From the NCBI GenBank assembly GCA_000151295.1, contig GG745344.1, positions 813,655 to 877,654 on the forward strand: DNA of 64,000 nt, written 5' to 3'. Origin of the DNA: Allomyces macrogynus ATCC 38327 (lineage: Eukaryota; Blastocladiomycota; Blastocladiomycetes; Blastocladiales; Blastocladiaceae). The notes beneath the pieces were generated by a model. It made no database searches. It was given only the letters and a program-made list of their open reading frames with translations, and was not told the origin of the DNA. Below are positions 1-9,779 of this stretch, piece after piece; position 1 is the stretch's first letter, and each line of letters starts with the position of its first letter. A program made the translations under genes and the position numbers.

Positions 1-945
1 GGGGGGGGGGGCCCCCCCCTTGGGGGGACGGGGCCCCCCAGGAGATCTTCTGAATTCCAGAAAGTTTTTTTTGTTTCCCAAAAGATTGGGGGGGTCCCCT
101 CTCGGGGGGGTCTCCCGGCTTTTGTGGGGTGGCCCCCGGCCGGGGGCGGGGGCTTCGGGCGTTGGCAATTTCCGACGAACCCCGGGGGGGGGCCGGCACC
201 GACGAACTACAACTGGTGGTAAAGACGAAGCACGATGTGGGTCGCGGCAACCGCGTGCCGCGGTCGCGCCGCACGGGCACTCGCTGTACGGGCGGTTTGG
301 CTGAACGAGGTTTTTCTTTTGCTTTTGATTCCCTTCGTGTTCACGAGGATAACGCCGGCCATAGCAAGGGCGGCGCATCCAGTATCCTAGCGTTATCACG
401 TTGTCTGTGTTTTGTACATAATGTTTATCAAATCGGCTATCTCACGCATTTCGTTCTGGTCTTGGATGCGTGCGGATTCGGGATGGGTCCCCACTTGGCA
501 AATCGCGCGACTTCGGTTCGGTTGTGTTGATTTTGTCCTGTTGCTTCTATTCATGATTCCTCGACGCGCGCTTGCTGGATCTTCTGAGGGAGCGGTTCGC
601 TCGCGCAACATCAACCAGCCTGCCGGCCAGCTCCATCACCATGGATTCAAACCACGATGCGAATCGCTCCCGGCTTGGGCACTTGCATGCAACTCCCGCC
701 ATCAGCTGCCCGGCCCGTATTTATTGCGGCCGGCGCCCCCGTCACGGCACTTCAGTGCCTCGACTCGTCGATTTGACCGTGCGTACCATTCAGACCCGAC
801 CGTCCCATCTTCTCTCCTCTGTCGCACAGCTGACAGCGCTCGGCTCGCGAATCAACCAGGAACGCTGCGCGCCCGTCCTCGTGATCCGCCACACCACCCC
901 ATCTCAACGCTCGATAAGCTCGCGACGCTCGTCTACTCCATCATC
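1..945. other. Poor contig end and upstream spacer
   Basis: The first ~200 bases are blocks of G and C homopolymers with little normal composition, typical of low-quality contig ends. The rest, up to the first secreted-protein gene, shows no reading frame with recognisable protein content. Long open frames here are only a consequence of the high GC content. Confidence 0.6.
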
Positions 946-1221
946 ATGCACGCGCCGTCGACGTTCCCGCTCATGCTCGCCGTTTCCGCCATGCTTCTTC
1001 TCGCCGCTGCGGCCATCTCCGCCAACGCGGCCCCCGCATCCGGTCTCGCGCGCCGCGACATCGACTGGGCTAATTCGATCCCGTACGACGGCAGTGATTG
1101 GGACGGCACACGGTGGATCCATCCGGGTGAGCGCGGCTGGCACGGGCCACGCGGCTGGCGCGGTCATCGCGGCTGGCATGGCCGTGGCCGCGACCATGAC
1201 GATGGGCCGTACTTCGACTAA
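946..1221 (+). CDS. Small secreted WDG-motif protein 1
   Basis: Predicted 91-residue secreted protein of unknown function with no visible intron. Residues 1-29 form a signal peptide: a hydrophobic run of Leu and Ala ending at an Ala-Asn-Ala-Ala type cleavage site. A dibasic LARR follows at residues 34-37, a good Kex2-type processing site. The conserved core DWANSIPYDGSDWDGTRW comes next at about 40-57. The tail is rich in Gly, Trp, His and Arg, with repeated GW[H/R]G units, and ends in an acidic DHDDGPYFD. The same core occurs in the genes at 4147 and 7578, which supports it as real coding sequence. This copy is the shortest and lacks the Thr-rich region and RHW terminus of the others. I do not recognise the family. 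It could be a cell-wall protein, an effector or a processed-peptide precursor. Confidence 0.75.
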   Translation: MHAPSTFPLMLAVSAMLLLAAAAISANAAPASGLARRDIDWANSIPYDGSDWDGTRWIHPGERGWHGPRGWRGHRGWHGRGRDHDDGPYFD

Positions 1222-1583
1222 CAAGATTGAGCGGCCGGAGCCGCGACCTCAAGTCGATCTGCGCGCGGCACTGTGCACGGTCGCGTGGGTGGAGAAGGTG
1301 TTGTTAAGTGTTTAGCGCGCTTGTATATCCGTATTTTATGGGTGAGGGAATCTGGAATGGATTGGTTTCGGTTCATTTTTGCGATTTGTGGACTTCGTGT
1401 GAGCACCTGCATCACACCTCACAGCAACAACACTGAACATAGCCGTGAAACATGCGCGATGTTACGAAGTCAGGGCACCAGGTTCCAGGCGTTTGGTTGA
1501 GCCGCGTGGATGGTAGGCTCAGGCTTTCGAGCGCGAGGCAATGTCACCACGACTTTTGATTCGTTGACAGTGGCCATGGACAG
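1222..1583. other. Intergenic spacer
   Basis: I see no gene, RNA or repeat here. It separates secreted-protein gene 1 from an F-box relic on the same strand. Confidence 0.4.
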
Positions 1584-2765
1584 ATGCACGGACTTATCCA
1601 CGACAACGCCATCTCGATGCAAACGACGACACCACCCGAGATGCAAACGACGACCAGTCTCGTGCAGGGACCGCCACGTTTCCAGGATCTTCCGCTCGAG
1701 ATTTTATTCCAGATTGTGGAGTACGTTCTGGGCAATGACCCGGACATGAAGCCCGGCAGGTCTTTGCCCCGCATCGCTTTGTCGGTGCGAACGGTCATGG
1801 CATTGCGCACTGCATGTGCCGCGCGCAGGTTTGTGATCGACCAGTTGGGTGAGCGGCGGGCACCTCGACGTGGACCTTGTTCTCGCGGCTCGGTCGACGC
1901 TCCCGTTAGGCGGGACCGAGGTTGTCGACATGCTATGTTTCACTGTTCACCCTGGTGGTCGCCGATTGCTTGGCGACCGCCATTCGGTCTGCTCGTTGGG
2001 GCTGGGGTCCCTGCGACGCAGAATGAAATCGCGCAGACCCAGCAATCCTGAAAACGCGGCGGCCGGCCGCCTCTTATTGCCGTGGATGCCGTGGATGTCG
2101 CTGCCGAGTTCGCTGGTGCAAGTAGCAGCACCACCAACAGCATCGCCTCAGCCGAGCAAACATACTCGCAGCCAGCGATGATGTTCAATTTCGTGCAGTC
2201 GCTTGCCATGCACGCTCGAATCTCATATCACACCTTGAATAGGAATCCTAAGAATGTTGTGGATGCTACTTTTTCCACCTTGCCCGCTCGCACAATGGCG
2301 CTGTTCCCAAATTTGACGGCGGCGGCTCTGACGGGCCACCGAACTGCACAACCGTCCCCCCTTGCTGCCCTTGCCGAGCCGCGACTGATTCAGACCTTGT
2401 CGTTCCTGCGCCTGACGGGTGTTGTGACGTGGCATCTGGTGTGCGACCATTCGATGCCGAATCTGCGGGAGCTGTATCTGAATGCAGATACTGTCTTGGA
2501 CATGCCAGTAATGCCATATCTCGAATTGCTCCACATTACGTCCCCCTGTGTGACAGATCGTGCCCTATGGAGTGTCGCCGGTTTTGTGCGCACGCTGAAC
2601 TTGGCGATCAAGTCCATTGTGCCCTCTTCAAGCAATGAAGTCGAACGCACGTCGACATTGGTGTCTGGCCAGCTTGGGATGCCTTGGGACTGTTTGATCC
2701 GCCTTCACGCCCCTCTGCTGCTCCTGTCGACCATGGCCAATGCAAGGGTGACATCTCTGCCCTGA
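1584..2765 (+). pseudogene. Degenerate F-box/LRR-like gene, copy 1
   Basis: An F-box-like segment is readable at about 1680-1850 (FQDLPLEILFQIVEYVLG, then a Leu/Arg-rich helix). Right after it the frame must change to continue into a GGHLDVDLVLA segment. That segment matches the WHLDLAV segment after the F-box of the intact paralogue at 17544-19097. From 2082 to 2765 a second open frame has leucine-rich character: MPNLRELYLNADTVLDMP, then ALWSVAGFVRTLNLAIKS. The copies at 3240 and 62590 carry the same block. F-box proteins normally link substrates to SCF ubiquitin ligases through Skp1. I call this a pseudogene because the F-box and LRR parts lie in different frames without clear splice sites. 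An unusual intron arrangement is possible. Confidence 0.5.
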
Positions 2766-3239
2766 CGACCCTGCACAATGGTATTGATTGCGCACACCCA
2801 GGTGCGATGCCGCAATGCTTGAGCCTCACGATCGCAACCTTCTCGGGCATCACGCTTGACGTTTCTGCGCTGCGGCATTCGCGATCCGCTGCCCGACTTG
2901 ATCCCCGACAATTTCATGACACTGGACGCTTTTACGCGCCTCGCAATGCAGCGTAGCGATGCGGTTCTCGGGTACCTGTCCAAGTTTGCGGTGGCGCCCA
3001 AACTTGACGTTGAAGTCCGCCAGAACACGTTCCAGGGCCCACGTTGCCCAGGACGTCGGTCACAACCATGACGCTCACAAGGCTGGAAACGTGAGGAATA
3101 GGCGTCGCTATTAGCAAAAGAACCAAGGTTCGTGGACACATATTTCCAAGTCGTCAAGGATATCCACGTTACAGCTCCTCGAAAGCAACAGATCTCGTCT
3201 GTCTGATGACGCTCCAATGTTTTTTGCTGCTCTTGCCGG
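2766..3239. other. Spacer between F-box fragments
   Basis: Short open stretches may be eroded remains of the 3' part of copy 1, for example around 2856-3060, but nothing can be aligned with confidence. No RNA or repeat is seen. Confidence 0.3.
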
Positions 3240-3500
3240 GTCACGGCGCATGGAAGTTTTGTCGGTCCTGCGCCTGGCAGGCGTCGTGAAATGGGCCTGG
3301 TCCTGCGCGGTTATCCATTGCCGCATCTGAGCAAACTGTATCTCACTGCAGATGACGTCTCGGCCATGCCCGCCTTGCCCAGGCTCGCAGTTCCCCACAT
3401 CACGGCCAACAACTTGACGGATTGTGCGCTGGAGAGTGTTGCCGGTTCAGTGCACACGCTGGTCCTGTCGGCAAAGAGCATTGTGTCCACTTTGAGCGAT
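3240..3500 (+). pseudogene. F-box/LRR-like fragment, copy 2
   Basis: A fragment with the block LPHLSKLYLTADDVSAMP, then ALESVAGSVHTLVLSAKSIV. It is residue-for-residue similar to 2455-2630 of copy 1, so this is a partial tandem duplication of the LRR part. No F-box is attached. The frame then runs on into sequence with no family resemblance. Probably non-functional. Confidence 0.45.
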
Positions 3501-4146
3501 GCGGCCGAGAATATGACGTCATTGATGTGTTGCTGCTCCCGCTCTGCCGATGCTCGCGCTCTCGTGGGTCCAGTTCATTGCGATACTCCGGCACTGTCGG
3601 TCGCCAGGAAGCCCGTGATGCTGGCCCCCAAAATTCAAGACTCTTGCGCGCAGCACCAGAGCGATCATGGACATTCCGGCCAAAGTTATCAAGGAGTGCA
3701 GCGAGCGATGGAGCGAGAGCCCACCGTCCCATGTTCCGCGGCAATTCGATGCGCATGGAACCAAACAGATTCAGTTGACAAGTCGTTTTCGCGATGGCAG
3801 CCTGAAGATTTGCGCGGTGAAATGGAGTTGGTCGCGCGCGCAGCTCGCTCCACGGCCAGGTCCACGCTTGAGCCCGCGCGGTGGGCATCACCGTCGAGTC
3901 TCGAGACTCTGTGGCATGCGCTTGCACCACGCGACCAAGGAGAGCTAGGCCACGCGGCGCTCGCGCGCGTGGACGCTCACGTACTAATTGACTCCCTCCC
4001 ATCGCTCTCTGCTAGCACGTCATATGCAGCGATTCAACCTCTCCGCTCGTCCTCTCCGCTCGCCCTCTCCGCTCGCCCATTTTGCAGCGCGCACCGCGAC
4101 TCGCCAACGCAGCACCCGCGACACGACTCGACCCACAGCGTGCGCG
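3501..4146. other. Spacer upstream of secreted-protein gene 2
   Basis: No convincing gene. Long frames through here are GC artefacts. The last ~150 bases should hold the promoter and 5' leader of the gene at 4147. Confidence 0.3.
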
Positions 4147-4860
4147 ATGCCAAGCTCCCCCACCTCCACCACCACCGCGTCCTCGACGAGCCTCAACATG
4201 CAGCGCGTGATTTCCGCAGCGCTGCTCCTTGCCATTGCCATCGCCGTGCTCCCGGCCGTGACGTGCGCGCCGGCCGACGTCAATGCCCACGCCGACGCGT
4301 CCGACACCGCCAAGCTCGCGCGTCGCGGGATCGACTGGGCCAACTCCAAGCCGTACGACGGAAGCGTGTGGGACGGCACGCGGTGGGTCGTTTCGGGCCG
4401 CAGCCGTGGATCGCGCGGCCCGCACGGTTCGCGTAGCGAGATCAAGAACCGCGACGTCGAGAACGAGACGCATTGGCGCGGCCACGGGCGGGGCCATGGA
4501 AAGGGTCATGGACATGGTGGTCGCAGCGGCAAGCGCAAGACGCACGGCACGTACGGCGCGACCAAGACTTACCCGGGTACCGAGGTGACGGTCCCGACTG
4601 AGGTGCCGACTGGCACGGGCACGGTGTCGACGGCAACCGATACCGGCACTCAGCCGACCGCCACGAGCACTGACACACAGCTGACGGCAACCGATAACAG
4701 CACTCAGCCGACCGCCACGAGCACTGACACACAGCTGACAGCAACGGGTACCGACACTCAATCAACGGCCACGGAAACTGGGACCACAACGGTGACCAAT
4801 CACGGCGCGCGCTACACCAACCCGCCGTCGCTCTGGCAGCAGCAGCGGCGCCACTGGTAA
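4147..4860 (+). CDS. Secreted WDG-motif protein 2, Thr-rich
   Basis: Predicted 237-residue secreted protein without introns. Start at 4147 or the in-frame ATG at 4198. The paralogue at 7578-8357 has the same two-ATG layout with a Ser/Thr-rich leader, so both may be used. A hydrophobic signal core (MQRVISAALLLAIAIAVLP) is followed by an Ala/Asp-rich propeptide, a LARR dibasic site at residues 57-60, and the core GIDWANSKPYDGSVWDGTRW. Then come a His/Gly/Arg/Lys-rich basic stretch (about 100-135), a Thr-rich stalk with an 18-residue tandem repeat (about 165-220), and the C-terminus ARYTNPPSLWQQQRRHW. The Thr-rich part is typical of O-glycosylated wall or surface proteins (known in general). The function of the core is unknown. 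Confidence 0.75.
   Translation: MPSSPTSTTTASSTSLNMQRVISAALLLAIAIAVLPAVTCAPADVNAHADASDTAKLARRGIDWANSKPYDGSVWDGTRWVVSGRSRGSRGPHGSRSEIKNRDVENETHWRGHGRGHGKGHGHGGRSGKRKTHGTYGATKTYPGTEVTVPTEVPTGTGTVSTATDTGTQPTATSTDTQLTATDNSTQPTATSTDTQLTATGTDTQSTATETGTTTVTNHGARYTNPPSLWQQQRRHW
4647..4800 (+). repeat. 54-nt coding tandem repeat
   Basis: Two near-identical 54-base units (starts near 4647 and 4701) and a third diverged partial unit encode an 18-residue repeat of the type TQPTATSTDTQLTATDNS. The repeat lies in the Thr-rich stalk of secreted protein 2 and keeps the frame. Slippage or unequal crossing-over would change stalk length in steps of 18 residues. Confidence 0.8.
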
Positions 4861-5786
4861 GGGTCCGGATGGCGAGAGGTGCACCGGCACTCGCGATGTG
4901 AATCGACGGTGCCGGACTGTCAAGGTCGCGCACAGCCGTCGTGGTGGTGTCAGCGGCGGCGGCAGAGGCGAGCGGGCGACGGGTTTTCTGTTTTGGTTTC
5001 AGTAGTCTTGTATATTAGCATCTAGCACGCGAGCAGTTTGTTTATGGTCGCGCGACACCAACAAAGCCCTTATCTCTGTAACTTGTTCGCCCCCAGCAGG
5101 TGGCTGATCATCATCGCCTTCCCACTTTCTTGCAGCCATGCTTTATGCGGCTTGTTTTTATGGGAAGAACAATTCTATTCGATGATAACGGACCGCTGGC
5201 GCCAAATAGCAAAGCATGGTTGAGGCGCGCGGGCGCAAAGCACATCTTCTCCCAAACGAGGGTAGCCATTTGGATGAATGAAGCTGCCAGCAACAATCCA
5301 CAGCCGGCATACCGCCAGAAGCGCTGCGAATGTGGCCATGTCCACGCACATTGATGAGCAGGAAATACAGTCTCAGCGGCGACCAACGTTCAAACATGAT
5401 TGTTTCTCGTGCTCGATCTGAGTTGCTCGAAATGGCCAGCAACAGCCGGCCGGCTCTTACAAGAGTGCCCTTGGAATGGGTTCAGTGAGCAACGCCTGAA
5501 AAACGGATATGGTGGAGCAGATTGAGCCAGAATCGTGTTCGAATTCTCGCATTGGCTGTAAGAAGAAGATCATCATTAATATCTCCATGAGCATTGCGAT
5601 ACTCAACCGCGGTAGCAGCCGCGATCGCAAATCCAACTCGCCAATCCGGATCAAAGATCGAGAGCAATACATGCACAGATCGAACTCACTTTGTGGCTAG
5701 ACGCCAGCGTAGCCGTTGTTCAAGCCACTTGGCCGGCGTGGACGAAAGAAATGCGGAAACGAAAGCTAACAACGTTTATGTTCGAC
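4861..5786. other. Spacer between convergent arms
   Basis: About 0.9 kb between the 3' end of secreted-protein gene 2 (+) and the 3' end of an F-box relic (-). I see no gene, RNA or clear repeat. Confidence 0.4.
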
Positions 5787-6966
5787 CTATGTATTATGTC
5801 CCGCCGCGTCCACCAAATGGACCGACAGTGTGACCTTCGGCTTGGCTCCCAGTCGCGCCTGGATTGCTCTCACAATCAATGACGCATTTGGGGAGGACGG
5901 TACATGCACGTTGACACGAAGCCGTCTATTTGCGTATTTTAGCAACCACATGGCCACCGTGGCAATCTCGTTTGCTGCAAAGTCCACGTCCCCGACGCGC
6001 ACGACACGGACAGTGGCCTCATCTCCAAAACACCGCGATAACGTAACCGTCGTCTTTGGCAGCTGCCGCCACAAGGCGTTCCCCTGGTGGTATTCGAGAT
6101 CCAGCACTTCCTCATCGTCGCCACCAAAGCGCACTTCCTCTGCCGTGATCGACTCGAGCATCGGCGCCCGTGAAAGTGCGTCCAGCGCGTTCGCGTGAAC
6201 GGAATATGTTGTGACCGTCTTGAGCACCGGCGTTCCACCATGCACCCACCGTAACTCAGCCGACTTCGATGCCTCGACGGTCAGGTTCACATCGTGCGTC
6301 ATGGCCAGTCCTGCAATTGTCCCAGCATGCGCCGTCAGGTCAGTCGCACCCTAGAGTGGGGCGGGCGCATCGCCGTCGGTCCAGTTCACAAACACGGACA
6401 GATCGACAGTCGTGAGTCGTGATAATGTCGAAAGCAAGGCGCGGTGCGTCAATCCTCGTAAGCTGCCACCAATTCTTGACTGCACTCTCAATTTTGACCG
6501 AGTTGATGGTAGGCCATGGGAGGACATGAAAGGTCTGCATGCGATAGCCCAGTGGACGGTCCAGGACCAGATGGACGGTCGCAAGAATGGGCGCGCGCAA
6601 AGTCAGGATGACAAACTGAACAGCAATCGATCCTTTGACGTACAGGTACGTCAGGGCTGGGAAAGCAATCGCCTTGCTAGCAACCTGCTGCACACGCGCA
6701 ACAAGGCAGGAGATCAGGTATAAACGAGAGAGCCATGGCGTGGAATCGGCGAGTCGCACAAGATCAGTCGCAGTCAGAGGCACACCGCTCAAAGTTGCCT
6801 CTGTCAGTTGCAACATCGTTGGGAGCAGAGCCTGTCCAGATGGTTGAGCAAAGCAAGTCACCGATTGCAGCGCAGAAAGTGCAGTTGGGGAATCATGCGC
6901 TCCAGCCATGAGACCGGGGCCAGCGTTCGCGCATTTCAGATCGAGCACGACAAAGAATATCCGCAA
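5787..6966 (-). pseudogene. Degenerate F-box-family LRR gene, copy 3
   Basis: Reading on the minus strand, 6966 down to about 6415 encodes a leucine-rich segment (LADSTPWLSRLYLIS, then FPALTYLYVKG). The frame then shifts near 6415, because the natural continuation (TTVDLSVFVNWTDGD) is in another frame. An in-frame TAG follows at 6351-6353, and then an open C-terminal part runs to 5787. This last part (ALWRQLPKTTVTLSRCFG, then RVVRVGDVDF) is clearly homologous to copy 4 at 8876-9290. No F-box is found upstream. A frameshift, a stop and a missing N-terminus indicate a pseudogene. Confidence 0.6.
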
Positions 6967-7577
6967 ACTTGTGTGCCATGTTTGCCGCTGATACTTTCCT
7001 TACTTCTCACAGATTTGCAAGCCAATGGCCATGTTCGCAGCGCTCCTGGCGGTATGGCGGGACAGAACGTCGATGGCGGTGAAGGCTCGGAAGGAGCCAC
7101 AGTAGCTGCTTCGAGCTGGGCGGTTAACTGCTTCTGGACACCTGAACTCCGAAGATTTGTTTCCGCCGCTCTGTTGTGAGAGGACTGCATGCGTCACGTT
7201 CGTGTGCACATCCCTGTTTTGCTCGCGCCTCATCCACAAAGTCTCGGTCCTGCCAACAACAATCTGCGGGAAGTCTGACCACAAGTGCTGCGTTGCCGCG
7301 TGGAATAAACAACAAACAAATTTGGCCGCCTGCAGAGGAACAACGTGCAAAGAAAGAACATATTGTTGCTGCCATTGCGCGATCGACAACAAACTGCTCG
7401 CGCACTAGATGCTAAGAAATCACGACAACCGAAAGCAAACAAGACACTCGTCGCCCGCCCGCCTTGGCCGCCCCAACAACGAACACCGCTGCCGACAAGA
7501 TGACACGGCGGCTCATGCTTAGCCTTAGTTTTTCAGCACCGTCGATTCATACTGCTGGTGCGGGCGCCCGGCTTGCC
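6967..7577. other. Spacer
   Basis: No gene is supported. It separates copy 3 of the F-box relics from secreted-protein gene 3, both transcribed leftward. Confidence 0.35.
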
Positions 7578-8357
7578 TTACCAGTGGCGCAGCAGCTGCT
7601 GCCAGCGCGATGCCGCCATGGTCGTGTAGCGCGCAGCGCGACCTTCTGTCGCCGTCGATGTTTCCGTTTCCGTTCCCGTCCCCGTCGACTGTGTTTCAGT
7701 GCCGGTTTCCGTCGTCGGCGCCGCAGTCGAGGTCACGCTCAGCTCGTAGGTCATGGTCGCGCCGTATGTGCCGTATATCCCATACGTGCCGTGCGACGTC
7801 TTGTGCTTGTCGCCACGGCCATGGCGCCCACGACTACTTGCACGAATCCGCCCGTGACCCCACCTGTGTCCGCGGGCGTGGCCGCGGCCATTTTCGCCCA
7901 ACCCGTGATGGATCTCGTGCGTTTCGTTCTCTGCGTCGTGGCTCTTGACCTTGCCGCGCGAATCGCGCCACCCGCTGCGCTCGAGCGATCCACGGTCGCG
8001 GTGCGAGTGCGGCGCGACCCACCGCGTGCCGTCCCACGCGCTGTCGTCGTACGGCTTGGAGTTGGTCCAGTCGACACCGCTCTTGAGCGATCCACGGTCG
8101 CGGCCCGATTCCGGCGTGACCCAGCGCTTGCCGTCCCAAACGGAGCCGTCGTACGGCTTCGAGTTGGTCCAGTCGATATCGCGGCGCGCGAGCTTGGCAG
8201 TGGAAACGTCAGCGTCGGCGTTGGCATTGGTGTCAGCGTCGGCCGCCGTGCACATCACAGCCGGGAGCATGGCGACGGCCATGGCGAGGAACAGCGCCGC
8301 GGAAATGATGCGCTGCATGGTCGTGCTCGACGAGGACGCGGCGGTGCTTGGCATCAT
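7578..8357 (-). CDS. Secreted WDG-motif protein 3, two core motifs
   Basis: Predicted 259-residue intronless secreted protein. It has a Ser/Thr-rich leader, a signal core (MQRIISAALFLAMAVAMLP), an Ala/Asp/Asn propeptide and a dibasic LARR at residues 56-59. The first core is at 60-79 (DIDWTNSKPYDGSVWDGKRW). A second copy at about 95-113 (VDWTNSKPYDDSAWDGTRW) is not preceded by a dibasic pair. Both are followed by a similar RDRGSL segment, so the module was internally duplicated. The tail has a His/Gly/Arg-rich stretch, a YG-rich stretch, a Thr/Glu-rich stalk and the terminus ARYTTMAASRWQQLLRHW shared with protein 2. Family and function are unrecognised. Secretion is inferred from the N-terminus. 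Confidence 0.75.
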   Translation of the reverse strand: MMPSTAASSSSTTMQRIISAALFLAMAVAMLPAVMCTAADADTNANADADVSTAKLARRDIDWTNSKPYDGSVWDGKRWVTPESGRDRGSLKSGVDWTNSKPYDDSAWDGTRWVAPHSHRDRGSLERSGWRDSRGKVKSHDAENETHEIHHGLGENGRGHARGHRWGHGRIRASSRGRHGRGDKHKTSHGTYGIYGTYGATMTYELSVTSTAAPTTETGTETQSTGTGTETETSTATEGRAARYTTMAASRWQQLLRHW

Positions 8358-8875
8358 GCAGGTTGAGGGTCGAATCGAGCTGTCGGTGTTGCGCTGGCGA
8401 GCCGTGGTGCGCGTCGAGGTAGAAATGGAGACGTTGGAGAGGGTGGGTCGTTGCAGTTGACGCGCTGGTAAAGAGCGAGCTAGACTGGAGTCAAACAGTG
8501 CGCGATCGTGCGCAACCGCTACTGCCGCGCGCCGTGGCTCTCCATCTTGGCGGGCGAGTGTGCGGTACGATCGTGAGCGCCGGGCGCCGTGGCTCTCGAT
8601 TTTGGCTGACGGGAGCGCGCTGCGAGCTCAAGGCGTCGCAAGTTCCCTGCCAGATAGAAGGGCGGGGCGGCGCGGTCAAGTGTGTTTCTGGCCGCAGGTT
8701 TGGCAGCACGCGAGAGGGATGGCTCTTGAAAATAGGAGGATCAGGTCAGTTGTGCGTGACAGGACCAGCTGGAATTGTGAACGGACGTGACGTTGATGAG
8801 GCCGGTGCCGCCACAACATGATGCAGAGGAGAGCCGTCACAAATGTATGCATTGGATGTGCGCGCCCCCACGGCC
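8358..8875. other. Spacer upstream of secreted-protein gene 3
   Basis: Nothing beyond the presumed promoter and leader of the leftward gene. No coding region is supported. Confidence 0.35.
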
Positions 8876-9290
8876 CTACTCCCCAACCGCTGCTAAAGCG
8901 TCGACCGACAAAACAATCGCTGATTCCTGCGCCAGCCGCGCCTTGATCGCTTTCACAAAAGAATGTGTCGTTGGAGAGGGCACCACGTCCGCTGTGACAG
9001 GGATTAGCGCTGAGTGATAGCGGCCCTGTTCGGCCATCCTGATCGCTCCCGTGGCGAGTTCGTCCACGGCCTGGTCCGTGTCCAAGACGTGCACGACACG
9101 CACGCCGAGCGGTTCCGCAACCCTGCCGCTCCACAAAACGTGCGTTGTTGGCAGTTGGCGCCACATGACGTTCCCTTGGTGGTCATCGAGATGGAGAGTC
9201 TTGAACGGGTCTTCAACTTCCGTCTACAAATGCTCCACCATGAGCACATCAAGCCTTGGCGCCCGTGCAAGCACGACAAGGGTACGTGCG
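8876..9290 (-). pseudogene. F-box-family LRR relic, copy 4
   Basis: On the minus strand the segment from about 9270 reads LARAPRLDVLMVEHL, then an in-frame TAG, then HLDDHQGNVMWRQLPTTHVL, and stays open to 8876. It aligns with copy 3 (LSRAPMLESITAEEV, then LEYHQGNALWRQLPKTTV, then RVVRVGDVD/RVVHVLDTD). Only the C-terminal domain survives and it carries a stop codon, so it is a truncated pseudogene. Confidence 0.6.
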
Positions 9291-9779
9291 TAAATACCAC
9301 GCTCGGCGGTGGTGTGGCGATGAAAGCCGATCGCCTCGACCACGACTCTGAACAGCTGGAAATGGATTGTAAGTTGATGCTTTGTGTTGATGCCTCGTGT
9401 TGATGCTACGCGCCACTTCCAGTCACACCTGTCTCGGTTTCAACTTCATGTTCGTTCAAAGTCGAATCTCAGTCTGATCGAGTCTGAACGCCGCGAGCTT
9501 ATGCCCATGCTTTGGCCGCCGCTCAGAAAGGTTACGGCGGGGCTGGACAGCGGCAAAGCAACAAAACACGCGCAAAAGCAAACCAGACGTGTATCGCATC
9601 CGATCCTCCGATGCCGACAAGAGAACCAAAGAACAACAAAATGACCACCGGGCGAAAGACGGCCAACCGTGATGCGCACGCACAGCGGGAATCCCAACGC
9701 GCTCGCGACCTGCGCGCGTGCAACAACCGACGACCCAAGCAAGCTATCCAAATGGTAAGTACAACACCCTTTGTAACCC
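9291..9779. other. Spacer
   Basis: Lies downstream of the ChAP gene, whose stop is at 9780-9782. No gene or repeat seen. Confidence 0.4.

Noticed and set aside
412..1221. 269-residue frame including secreted gene 1
   Set aside because: The upstream 178 residues have no protein character, and the start at 946 gives a clean signal peptide as in the paralogues.
3291..4436. 381-residue frame from the F-box fragment into secreted gene 2
   Set aside because: Only its first ~60 residues resemble anything. The rest crosses the spacer and reads secreted gene 2 in the wrong frame.
4647..4800. Possible CRISPR-like or noncoding repeat
   Set aside because: Units are contiguous without spacers, keep the reading frame and encode a Thr-rich peptide. 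The genome is eukaryotic.
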